A stretch of DNA of 9,096 nt, from the NCBI GenBank assembly GCA_003531155.1, contig DQHR01000176.1:26597-35692 (forward strand), written 5' to 3'. Positions within the stretch are counted from its first letter, which is position 1. Every line of letters starts with the position of its first letter. This document shows, piece after piece, positions 1 through 6,997 of this stretch. The stretch comes from Bacteroidales bacterium (GTDB lineage Bacteria > Bacteroidota > Bacteroidia > Bacteroidales > Tenuifilaceae). A program made the translations under genes and the position numbers. Under the pieces are notes generated by a model. It made no database searches. It was not told where the DNA came from and saw nothing but the letters and a program-made list of their open reading frames with translations.

Positions 1-393
1 ATCTTGGCGTTGTCCTCCAAAAATTATTGATTTATCATCGGCGCTGAATGTGTAAGGGTATTCCGCCTTTGAATGGAATGTCAGTCTTTTCGATTCTCCT
101 CCATCGGCGCTAACAACGAAAACGTCAAAGTTGCCGTAACGATCGGAAGCAAAGGCAATGGATTTGCCATCGTGGCTCCAAACAGGCATGTAATCGTAAG
201 ATTCGTTGAAGGTAAGGGTCTTTGCTGTTCCACCATTTGAAGGAACGGTATAAATATCCCCTTTATAGGTGAATGCAATGGTTTGCCCATCGGGCGAAAT
301 CGCTGTATAGCGGAGCCAATTAGGATTTTCTTGTGCGTTAATTTGCGCCATCCCCAATAAAAGAAAAAGGGAAATACCGAGTAAATGCTTCAT
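1..393 (-). CDS. Tricorn-like S41 peptidase, N-terminal part (cut by window edge)
   Basis: The reading frame is open from an ATG at 393 to position 1, giving the first 131 residues. Residues 1-21 form a Sec signal peptide (charged start, LLGISLFLLLG core, AQINAQ end), so the protein is exported. After it come PD40/TolB-type propeller blades: ISPDGQTIAF with GDIYTVPSNGG (about 32-56), then WSHDGKSIAFASDR with FDVFVVSADGG (about 72-99), and the start of a third (FSADDKSIIF). In Bacteroidota this opening is typical of tricorn-like peptidases of about 1,070 residues, which carry propeller, PDZ and S41 serine-peptidase domains and degrade peptides in the periplasm. The catalytic part lies outside the window, so another PD40 protein of the TolB or amidohydrolase-fusion kind is possible. 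The 124 bp upstream show no convincing TAnnTTTG box, so its promoter is unresolved. Confidence 0.8.
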   Translation of the reverse strand, partial: MKHLLGISLFLLLGMAQINAQENPNWLRYTAISPDGQTIAFTYKGDIYTVPSNGGTAKTLTFNESYDYMPVWSHDGKSIAFASDRYGNFDVFVVSADGGESKRLTFHSKAEYPYTFSADDKSIIFGGQRQD

Positions 394-517
394 AAGGTTA
401 GTTTGTATTTTTTTGTTTATACTTTATTGAATTTTTGTTTTTATGGATAGTTTGACAATTAGAACTCAATAAAGTTTACCTAATAATTCTAAAAGTGCTT
501 CTTTTCAGATATCTGTT

Positions 518-748
518 TTATTTTGTTAATATCAATGGTAGTATCCCTATTATCACAATAAGCACAATTAGAAATACATAGGCAAAAGGATTACCAAAGT
601 TTAGAGTCCATCCAAAGTATGGAGCCCTTTTAGGAACAAAAAGTCTACTATCGTTACTATTAACATAGAAAATACCAGCCTTCCAATATTTTGGTTGCTT
701 GTGCATTTCATCAAGCATTTCAATGCTTGGTTTGGTTTTAATTGACAT
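518..748 (-). CDS. Small DUF5808 membrane protein
   Basis: This is a 76-residue protein. Residues 20-54 carry the aromatic/glycine pattern I associate with DUF5808: KYWKAGIFYVN, then LFVPKR and GWTLNFGNP. Residues 55-73 are one strongly hydrophobic helix, so the protein is probably anchored by its C-terminus with the motif facing the cytoplasm; the topology is inferred. I chose the ATG at 748 (MSIKTKP) over a GTG at 775 because it leaves a clean 13-base gap after the hydrolase stop at 762 instead of a 14-base overlap. The tight spacing suggests one transcript with the hydrolase. DUF5808 also occurs as the tail of larger membrane proteins; here it stands alone. No biochemical function is known to me for the domain. 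Confidence 0.75.
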   Translation of the reverse strand: MSIKTKPSIEMLDEMHKQPKYWKAGIFYVNSNDSRLFVPKRAPYFGWTLNFGNPFAYVFLIVLIVIIGILPLILTK

Positions 749-761
749 TTTTTTAGTGTTT

Positions 762-1505
762 TTATTTCCAATCACTTACTGCATTCTTATAATCGTTTGT
801 AAACCCGTAATGGGCTGTGAATATGTATTGCGCTGATGGAAATTGGGTTAATCTACTCATTGATTTTGCTGCTGTTTCTGAGTTCATATTGAAAAAGTGG
901 TTAAAACGGTCAATTTTACCATTTTTCAGAGATAACGCATCGCCTGTGAAAAGGTATTTTTCGTTTACTAGAAAGCACATGGAACCAGGAGTGTGACCTT
1001 TAACTAAAATTCCTTGAATTTTTGACGATAGTAAATCGATAACCTGCCCATCCTCAATTGTTGTATATGCACGCCCCGATAGGCTATTCTTAAAAATAGC
1101 AAACCTAGATGTTTCACCATTTACCATTTGCTCTTCCTGCTTTGAGATGTAAACAGTTGCTTTGGCAAATACGCTGAGTCCATTTACATGGTCCCCATCG
1201 GTATGGGTAAGAAGTACAGCTGATATATCGTCTGGATTGATATTTAATTTGGTCAACCCTTCTTTTATTCCTTCAATGCTATTTCCCGCATCTATAGAAA
1301 TGTAACTATTGCCATTTTTTATTAAGTAGATATTTACAAAGTCATCTTTTATAGTGTAAATACTATCAGTAAGATATGAGGTTTCAACAGGACGAAGTTT
1401 TTTTACTTCGTTGTTTGCTCTATATCCATACCATCCAAAAAAAAGGAATACTAAAACTATTATTATTCCTAATCCCCAAAGGGTTCGTTTTATAGTCTTT
1501 TTCAT
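762..1505 (-). CDS. Membrane-anchored metallo-beta-lactamase-fold hydrolase
   Basis: This 247-residue MBL-fold protein has a single N-terminal transmembrane anchor (about 9-27) after a lysine/arginine-rich start, so the catalytic domain probably faces the periplasm. The metal-site motifs appear in order: HTDGDH at 101-106, GHTPGSM at 170-176 (metal-binding His171), TGDAL at 187-191 (bridging Asp189) and AHYG at 231-234 (His232). The family's HxHxDH reads HxDxDH here, with Asp103 in place of the second histidine; this is a recurrent variant and does not by itself argue for loss of activity. The substrate cannot be told from sequence; glyoxalase II-like, lactonase-like or beta-lactamase-like activities all share the fold. 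It is first in a unit with the DUF5808 gene, and a TAnnTTTG box lies 35 bp upstream of the start. Confidence 0.88.
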   Translation of the reverse strand: MKKTIKRTLWGLGIIIVLVFLFFGWYGYRANNEVKKLRPVETSYLTDSIYTIKDDFVNIYLIKNGNSYISIDAGNSIEGIKEGLTKLNINPDDISAVLLTHTDGDHVNGLSVFAKATVYISKQEEQMVNGETSRFAIFKNSLSGRAYTTIEDGQVIDLLSSKIQGILVKGHTPGSMCFLVNEKYLFTGDALSLKNGKIDRFNHFFNMNSETAAKSMSRLTQFPSAQYIFTAHYGFTNDYKNAVSDWK

Positions 1506-1539
1506 ATAAATAAACGATTAAGGTTTTTTATTGAATTAA

Positions 1540-1547
1540 CAAATTTA
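1540..1547 (-). promoter_or_regulatory. Candidate -7 box for the MBL hydrolase/DUF5808 unit
   Basis: Read on the minus strand, these bases are TAAATTTG, a full match to the Bacteroidota -7 consensus TAnnTTTG. The box lies 35 bases upstream of the hydrolase ATG, which would leave a 5' leader of roughly 28 bases. No good TTG/TTTG -33 element sits at the expected distance; that region falls inside the terminator hairpin of the upstream operon. The surroundings are AT-rich, so a chance match is possible. Confidence 0.35.
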
Positions 1548-1582
1548 ATAAAATAAAAACGCTCGGCAGTTATACCGAGCGT
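1547..1582 (-). terminator. Intrinsic terminator of the GLPGLI/outer-membrane operon
   Basis: An 8-bp perfect stem, ACGCTCGG (1559-1566) with CCGAGCGT (1575-1582), closes an 8-base loop. Read on the minus strand, the stem is followed at once by a T-rich run (TTTTTATTTTATT), the layout of a Rho-independent terminator for leftward transcription. It lies about 117 bases past the stop of the outer-membrane protein gene and before the hydrolase start, so it separates the two transcription units. Confidence 0.8.
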
Positions 1583-1614
1583 GTTGATTAAATATGCGTA
1601 TAATTTTTCCAATC

Positions 1615-1679
1615 GTCATCTCGACCGAAGTCGAGCAATGTATTTAAGTATATCAAGCTTCGGCTTCGCTCAGCATGAC
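1615..1679. repeat. REP-like imperfect palindromic element, 65 bp
   Basis: Both ends, each read inward, begin GTCAT-N6-CGAAG: 1615-1630 on the plus strand and 1679-1664 on the minus strand. In the left arm GTCAT is followed by a perfect 6-bp hairpin, CTCGAC/GTCGAG (1620-1625 and 1630-1635) with loop CGAA. The right arm folds less well. A short conserved tag followed by a hairpin, in inverted pairs, is the architecture of REP sequences mobilised by Y1/RAYT transposases. From memory, sequences starting GTCATGCTGAGCGAAG recur between genes in many Bacteroidota genomes. It sits in the 3' untranslated region of the outer-membrane protein gene, just before the terminator. No second copy was seen in this window. 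Confidence 0.6.
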
Positions 1680-1698
1680 TCTTTATAAGATTTAATGA

Positions 1699-4455
1699 TT
1701 AATACCTTTTATTCACAAAAACCTTCATTCCACCTCCATTATCACCAAATTTGTTTAACCTAAATTTGAGCGAAAACAAAAAGTATCGTCCAATGGTGTT
1801 GGCATGTGTTTCTCTCAAATAGTTGAGTTGACTAGTTCTCGATATGCCAGTATTCTTATTAAGCAAATCGTAGGCTTCTAGCGAAAGCATTAATCGCTTA
1901 TTGTTTTTGAAATAGTAGTTTATCTCTGCACCAATTAAAGGGACTAATACACTTTTATTAAAGCTCTGTGAATTGTAGTTAGTTACATCACCTGAAACTT
2001 TAAAGAATAAAAGTTCACTTGGAGTATAGCTAATATCGCTAAACCAAGTGTAGCTGTAGTACTTTCTATTGAGTTGTTTTTGAATAGAATACTTTGCGTC
2101 GGTAATGTTTACCTCAACACCAGTTCCTAAGTCCCATTTTTCCTTTTTACGATTATCGAACGAGAGCCTTAGCTTATGAATTAAGTTTGTGTTGATATTG
2201 CTAATCTCGTTAACGTAGCTTATCCCTCGATTCCATCTTTCGGTAACACCCGTTCTTATGTTAACTCCTAAAAAGCGAATTGGTGTTGAAAAATCGAGCA
2301 TAGCAGTTGCAGAATAGTCTTCAGGTACATTTACAAGATTTATTGATTGCTTAAAGTTATCGGCAATACTAATTGAATTGTTTATTTTATTCTGTGTATA
2401 GTTCAGATTAACAGTGGCAAAAATTGAAGTAAACGAAAACTGATCGAACAAAAACCATCGTATAAACATATCATGATTATATTCTGGTTTCAGTTTACGA
2501 TTACCATAATAGATTGCCAACGGGTTGCTACTGCTGATAATTGGGACTAGCTGCGAAGTATTGGGTTGACTTGTTGATGTTTCATACGAGATGCTAAATC
2601 TTCTACCTGTTTTATACTCATACTCCCATCTTGCAAAAGGCAAAACAAAGGCTCTATTTACTGATACTTTTGAAGAATCATTTAGATTATCAACTCTACT
2701 GCTCATCTCATACCCAGCACCTAAAGATAACCTAGATTTGTTTTTGTAGTATTTCAGTTCAAGTTCGGGTTTTATCCATTGATAATTGCTATTTAATTTT
2801 GGACTTACAGAATCAATAAGCGTTACAAGACTATTATCATCGGCCTGTTTGCGATTCAGCAGTTCACTCTTTACACCAGCAAATATTGATGGCTCTATAT
2901 ATAATCCTTTTCCAATTTTACGAAGCGATGTAGCAGTTGCTGAGTACTGTAGATAATCGTTTTGATTTTTGTAGTACTGCTCGCTAACAACAGGAATTGG
3001 ATTCGGGTTGATTTGGGTTGAGTTATTCCAATCGCTATTCTTTACATTATGCATGTATTGAAAATTACTGCTAACCTTTACCATTTTCCAATTACCCCTA
3101 ATTTTCCTTAACCACGATGCATCAGCGTTGGCTTTTATCTGATTGGAATTGCTGTTCGTGTAATTGTTCAATTGGTTGATAGGCAAGCCATCCATTGCGC
3201 TTTGAGTAGTTGAAAACGATTTTGAGTTGTCGTTTGAGAGCGTAACTATCCCATTTACCATGAAAAATTGAATGCTATCGGACTTATTCCTCCACCCAAA
3301 ATTGAATAGATGATTTCGGTTATAGCCAGTTCCATTTTCCAACGAGTTTTGTTCGTAAGTATTACTGTTGCTGAAATTACGAGAGTAAACCGATTGGGTA
3401 AGCGATTTGTTTGTGCCATTGCCCATGTAGCTGAAGTTAATTCGATTATTTTTTTTAATCTCGTATGAGTAGTTTATACCGCCTGCACCAGATGTTACAT
3501 CGCCTGTAATTGGTTGACCAAAATCAACAGGCACACTGTTATCATCGCTAATGCTTATTTTGGCTGAGCCACCGCTCATCATGCTTCTAATACCTCCATT
3601 AAATTGGATATAGTCCTGAAACGAAAAACCGGGACGGTTAACGTTGTTAAGCATGCCCAATATTGCAAACTGATGTTTATCGGTAAACCTATAAACCTTC
3701 GCATTTCCTTGATAGTAATCGTTAATTCCTCCACCTGCTTTGACATCGCCAAAAACGGCTTGCTTTTTATCATCCTTAAGCACAAAGTTGATGGTTTTAT
3801 CATACTCGTTATCATCGAGTCCGATAAGTTCCGATTCATCCGATTTTTTGTTATATACCTGAACTTTATTGATAGCATCAGCAGGAAGGTTTTTGGTGGC
3901 AACCTTGGTGTCTGTACCAAAGAACTCCTTTCCATCAACAAGTACTTTTTTTACATCCTCGCCCATTGCTTTTACATTTCCTGCTCTATCAACTTCTACC
4001 CCAGGTAGTTTTTTGAGTAAATCTTCGGCAACACCATCGGTTTTTACTTTAAATGCACTTGCATTGTACTCCACAGTATCCTTTTTAATAAGCATTGGAA
4101 TTCGCTCACCAGTTATCTTTACCTCATCAATATCTAATGAGTTTGGTTGCAGAGCAATTGCTCCAAAGTTTTCGCCATCGTTTAAGGGTACTGTAATTGC
4201 CTTGTAAAAAGTTTTAAATCCCAGGAAAGCTGTTTGCATCAAGTAATTCCCCGAAGGAATTTTTGATATCTCAAATTGCCCCTGAGAATTTGTTATTCCA
4301 AAATGTGCAAGCGTTGAATCGGCTGGATTTAACAAGGCCACTGTGGCAAATTGCAAAGGATTGCCTTGAGTATCTATCACATCACCTTTGATTACATTTT
4401 GCGACAACAGGCTCAAGGGAAAAAGAAAGGCTAATATTGTTATAATATTTTTCAT
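1699..4455 (-). CDS. Outer-membrane beta-barrel protein (TonB-receptor-like, CarboxypepD_reg + OMP_b-brl_3)
   Basis: This is a 918-residue protein. I start it at the ATG at 4455 because this gives a clean signal peptide (MKNIITILAFLFPLSLLSQN); the frame is open for 23 more codons upstream but those residues look non-coding. Residues 21-105 form a CarboxypepD_reg-like beta-sandwich (GDVIDTQGNPLQFATVAL, then GQFEISKIPSGNY). Residues 108-225 are a plug-like region with DTVEYNASAFKVKTDG, AEDLLKKLPGVEVD and VLVDGKEFFG, the hallmark of the outer-membrane beta-barrel family rather than classical siderophore receptors. The rest is a barrel rich in alternating aromatic strands, ending in tyrosine. No SusD partner is nearby, so polysaccharide uptake is unlikely. 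It follows the GLPGLI gene by 86 bp with no clear promoter between, so co-transcription is likely. The transported or assembled substrate is unknown. Confidence 0.9.
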   Translation of the reverse strand: MKNIITILAFLFPLSLLSQNVIKGDVIDTQGNPLQFATVALLNPADSTLAHFGITNSQGQFEISKIPSGNYLMQTAFLGFKTFYKAITVPLNDGENFGAIALQPNSLDIDEVKITGERIPMLIKKDTVEYNASAFKVKTDGVAEDLLKKLPGVEVDRAGNVKAMGEDVKKVLVDGKEFFGTDTKVATKNLPADAINKVQVYNKKSDESELIGLDDNEYDKTINFVLKDDKKQAVFGDVKAGGGINDYYQGNAKVYRFTDKHQFAILGMLNNVNRPGFSFQDYIQFNGGIRSMMSGGSAKISISDDNSVPVDFGQPITGDVTSGAGGINYSYEIKKNNRINFSYMGNGTNKSLTQSVYSRNFSNSNTYEQNSLENGTGYNRNHLFNFGWRNKSDSIQFFMVNGIVTLSNDNSKSFSTTQSAMDGLPINQLNNYTNSNSNQIKANADASWLRKIRGNWKMVKVSSNFQYMHNVKNSDWNNSTQINPNPIPVVSEQYYKNQNDYLQYSATATSLRKIGKGLYIEPSIFAGVKSELLNRKQADDNSLVTLIDSVSPKLNSNYQWIKPELELKYYKNKSRLSLGAGYEMSSRVDNLNDSSKVSVNRAFVLPFARWEYEYKTGRRFSISYETSTSQPNTSQLVPIISSSNPLAIYYGNRKLKPEYNHDMFIRWFLFDQFSFTSIFATVNLNYTQNKINNSISIADNFKQSINLVNVPEDYSATAMLDFSTPIRFLGVNIRTGVTERWNRGISYVNEISNINTNLIHKLRLSFDNRKKEKWDLGTGVEVNITDAKYSIQKQLNRKYYSYTWFSDISYTPSELLFFKVSGDVTNYNSQSFNKSVLVPLIGAEINYYFKNNKRLMLSLEAYDLLNKNTGISRTSQLNYLRETHANTIGRYFLFSLKFRLNKFGDNGGGMKVFVNKRY

Positions 4456-4541
4456 GGATGTTTTATAGTTAATTAAAGTTGAAAAATGCCGGATGTTAGT
4501 TTTCGTTTTTAATACAACAAACACCCAGCAGTTACTGATTT

Positions 4542-5300
4542 TTACATTGTTCTAATAACTATTGTTGGACCATCGCCACTCTTCCCGCCGTTCATCTCTT
4601 TCATTTTCTCATCAACGATTTTACGGAATTCCTGCTTTGTTACTTTTTTGCCTTCTTTGGGTTTTGTAATTAACGATGCGTCAATTTCGTTAAGGTTTAC
4701 AACCTGTGCAGTATAGGTTGTTTTTCCATTGTCGATATCCATTGCAAGAATTAACCCAGGCAATCCAACATATCCATCGGGACCTGTTGATACTGGTATT
4801 GCAGGAGCAAACCAAGCAATAGTTTTCTTTTTAGCGCCAACAAGTTCGGCCTCTATACAATTGTAATCGAGAATTGCTTTTTGGTTACCAGTTAACTTCC
4901 ATTGCACGGTATCGGTTTTTGCTTCAACAAGGAAGGTGCGGGACATAAACTCTCGCTGCTCGAAGTTGGTTTTGTTTTTGATATCGCAGAAGATGATCTC
5001 TTTTGGCTCTTGCATTTTTATCATCACATTTGCACCACCTGCAGATTCTTGCATTACCTCTTCGTCTTGATTTTGATTAATGGTTTGGTAAATCGACTCA
5101 TTTGCTGTAAAAAGTAGCTCTTTCTTACCTTTACGCTCTTTTGGAAGCATGTTTTGGAACTGTGCTGCATCTCCTTGAATCTTAAGGTCGAATTTTCGGA
5201 CTGTTTCGTAAATAATTTGACCTTTTGTATTATCGGTTTGAGCATTTATTTCTGTAGCAATGCATACCGAAAGGAATAGAATTGTAAATCTTTTCATCAT
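4542..5300 (-). CDS. GLPGLI family protein
   Basis: This is a 252-residue exported protein. Residues 1-21 form a signal peptide (MMKRFTILFLSVCIATEINA, then Q). GQIIYE follows at about 27-32, as in many family members. The family signature occurs intact at 179-184 (GLPGLI), preceded by AWFAPAIPVSTGP (about 162-174) and followed by LAMDIDNGKTTY. The tail is lysine- and glycine-rich (MNGGKSGDGP) and ends VIRTM. The family is defined by this signature and has no established function; members are often found next to CarboxypepD_reg outer-membrane barrels, as here. Two adjacent ATGs (5300, 5297) both fit; the longer open frame to 5345 would bury the signal peptide behind 15 extra residues. It is the first gene of the leftward operon, facing the histidine kinase. 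Confidence 0.9.
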   Translation of the reverse strand: MMKRFTILFLSVCIATEINAQTDNTKGQIIYETVRKFDLKIQGDAAQFQNMLPKERKGKKELLFTANESIYQTINQNQDEEVMQESAGGANVMIKMQEPKEIIFCDIKNKTNFEQREFMSRTFLVEAKTDTVQWKLTGNQKAILDYNCIEAELVGAKKKTIAWFAPAIPVSTGPDGYVGLPGLILAMDIDNGKTTYTAQVVNLNEIDASLITKPKEGKKVTKQEFRKIVDEKMKEMNGGKSGDGPTIVIRTM

Positions 5301-5352
5301 CTTAAGTGTTTTATGTGAATGAATAATTAGTTTTTCATTTATCAATATGCAT

Positions 5353-5360
5353 CAAAAGTA
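5353..5360 (-). promoter_or_regulatory. -7 box of the leftward GLPGLI operon promoter
   Basis: On the minus strand this reads TACTTTTG, a full match to TAnnTTTG, 52 bases before the GLPGLI ATG. There is no TTG at the usual 17-23 base distance: the nearest candidates leave gaps of 12 (5373-5375) and 29 (5390-5393) bases. The GGTTAACC palindrome (5382-5389) starts 21 bases upstream of the box, where an activator could replace the missing -33 contact. That this promoter depends on an activator is an inference. Confidence 0.5.
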
Positions 5361-5381
5361 GATTCTGAAAGGCAATGAAGA

Positions 5382-5432
5382 GGTTAACCCAAACCCAATT
5401 AAGGTTAATTAAGGTTAATGTTTTGGGGTTAA
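5382..5432. promoter_or_regulatory. Cluster of four GGTTAA repeats, candidate response-regulator operator
   Basis: GGTTAA occurs at 5382-5387, 5403-5408, 5413-5418 and 5427-5432. The start-to-start distances are 21, 10 and 14 bp, so the first three copies lie on one face of the helix. The middle two form the tandem AAGGTTAATT/AAGGTTAATG. The first is part of the palindrome GGTTAACC, so it reads the same toward the leftward operon. OmpR/PhoB-type regulators bind direct repeats of about this period, and one is encoded just to the right. The cluster lies between the two outward-facing -7 candidates. Confidence 0.5.
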
Positions 5433-5455
5433 AGTGCTATTAATGATTACTTTTA
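5422..5455 (+). promoter_or_regulatory. Candidate promoter of the histidine kinase/response regulator operon
   Basis: TTTG at 5422-5425 and TACTTTTA at 5448-5455 match the Bacteroidota -33 TTTG and -7 TAnnTTTG elements, with one mismatch in the last base of the -7 box and a 22-base gap at the long end of the accepted range. The start codon at 5471 leaves a leader of only about 10 bases. The fourth GGTTAA repeat lies between the two elements, which could allow autoregulation. Confidence 0.35.
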
Positions 5456-5470
5456 TCTCAAGTTTTTAAT

Positions 5471-6997
5471 ATGAGTAATCCACGTAAAATATCACGAATA
5501 AGGCTTTTAATGATTGCCTGTCAGGTATTGTTAACGTTTTTTGTTATTCAGTGGCTGTTAGTTCGATTCGATCAGGAAAAGCAAATACTTGCCAAAGAGT
5601 TAGAGCGAGAACTTCGTGCTTCGGAGGATAAGATGCTCGATTCGTTGTTGCTCAATAAGGTTGTTAATCCTATAATTAAGGGGGATAGGAAACCAAAGGT
5701 TCAGATGTATGTGATGTCAGATACAACTCCTTCTGGTCTTTTTGTTCAAAAGCCATCAGGCATTATTTTTAATGATTCTGCATTAGCAAAAAAGGTAATT
5801 ATTCGGGGACAAAACTCAGGCATTACCGATATAATTGTTCGTCGCAACTCGAAAGCGAATCAGAAACCCAAGCCAATTCAAATTAGCTCAAACTTCACTG
5901 TTGAGTCTCATGACGATGATGATGTTTTAACAGATAAAATGATTCTTCGAAGTATTAAGGTATTTACAAATCAGGTAGCAGATTCCACTAAACATACCAA
6001 AACGTTCAACTTTAAGTTCTCAACATTTGTAGATAGCGCATCGATTAAGAACGATTTTCGGAGCCAACCTCTAGCACGTAACTTTAATTTGGCTTGGTCA
6101 ACGAATGATAGTGTTCAGAATCATAAAGGTATTTTCTTAGTTACAGGTATTAACGGTTCGTCATTATCGGTTAAAATATCCAAATATCAATTTTATCTTA
6201 TTAAAAAACTTCTAGCACAGATTCTATTTGGGTTAATATTATTAGTCTTAACAGGCGCAGCATTTATTATATCTTTTATAAGCCTAAAACGACAAATGTC
6301 TTTGAATATAATCCGTAACGAGTTTGTGGCAAATATCTCACATGAGCTTAAAACACCAGTTGCAACAGTCAAGGTTGCATTGGAGGCTCTTCAAACTTTT
6401 GATTTGAAGAACGAACCCGATAAAGTTGATGAGTATATACGAATTGCTCAAGTTGAAATGAATCGACTTGAGGTGCTTGTGCAAAATGTTTTAACCTCAT
6501 CGATTTACGATGGAACGTCTAACGGTTTTATGCAGACTGAAAAGGTTTCGCTAAAGAGCATTGTTGACGAGGTTGTTAAATCGATGCAAATTCGACTTAA
6601 ACAGATTGATGCTCAGTTAACTGTTGATGCAGAAGATTTAGATTTTACTATAGATGCTGATAGATTACATATTCAAGGCGTATTGATTAACTTAATTGAC
6701 AATAGCTTGAAATATGTTGAGGGGAACCCTGAAATTGCAGTAAAACTATTTGAGGAAAAAGGAAGAATTATACTTACCGTATCCGACAATGGCATTGGGA
6801 TTCCTGATGAATACATATCAAAGGTTTTTGATAAATTTTTCAGAGTTCCCACGCAAAATCGGCACAACGTTAAAGGTTATGGACTTGGATTAAGCTATGC
6901 AGCAATGGTGATGAAACAGCACCAAGGGATGATTAGTGTGGAGAATTTGAATGAGGGTGGTTGTCGATTTACATTATCGTTTCCAAAGCAAGGATAA
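5471..6997 (+). CDS. Sensor histidine kinase without a HAMP domain
   Basis: This 508-residue inner-membrane kinase has transmembrane segments at about 11-31 and 247-270, bracketing a periplasmic sensor region of about 215 residues with no domain I recognise. The catalytic core is complete: H-box NISHELKTP with His291 as phosphorylation site, N-box LINLIDNSLKY (405-415, Asn407 and Asn411), G1 DNGIGIP (439-445), F-box KVFDKFFRVP (451-460) and G2 GYGLGLS (469-475). Only about 20 residues separate the second membrane helix from the H-box, so there is no HAMP or PAS linker. The sensor region carries an acidic run, DDDDV, at 148-152. It partners the response regulator, whose start overlaps its stop. 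The layout resembles RprX-like kinases of Bacteroides, but I do not assign that name. Confidence 0.93.
   Translation: MSNPRKISRIRLLMIACQVLLTFFVIQWLLVRFDQEKQILAKELERELRASEDKMLDSLLLNKVVNPIIKGDRKPKVQMYVMSDTTPSGLFVQKPSGIIFNDSALAKKVIIRGQNSGITDIIVRRNSKANQKPKPIQISSNFTVESHDDDDVLTDKMILRSIKVFTNQVADSTKHTKTFNFKFSTFVDSASIKNDFRSQPLARNFNLAWSTNDSVQNHKGIFLVTGINGSSLSVKISKYQFYLIKKLLAQILFGLILLVLTGAAFIISFISLKRQMSLNIIRNEFVANISHELKTPVATVKVALEALQTFDLKNEPDKVDEYIRIAQVEMNRLEVLVQNVLTSSIYDGTSNGFMQTEKVSLKSIVDEVVKSMQIRLKQIDAQLTVDAEDLDFTIDADRLHIQGVLINLIDNSLKYVEGNPEIAVKLFEEKGRIILTVSDNGIGIPDEYISKVFDKFFRVPTQNRHNVKGYGLGLSYAAMVMKQHQGMISVENLNEGGCRFTLSFPKQG

Noticed and set aside
81..290. A 69-codon minus-strand frame near the left edge.
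   Set aside because: It overlaps the S41 peptidase N-terminus in another frame; the peptidase frame carries a signal peptide and clear PD40 blades.
506..515. The palindrome CAGATATCTG just before the DUF5808 stop, and a nearby AAAAG/CTTTT stem.
   Set aside because: The palindrome lacks a loop and the adjacent stem is only five A/T-rich pairs; neither makes a credible terminator.
3604..4207. Two overlapping plus-strand open frames of 134 and 112 codons opposite the outer-membrane protein gene.
   Set aside because: They lie antisense to the well-supported CarboxypepD_reg/plug region, have low-complexity translations without domain features, and no start context or promoter was seen.
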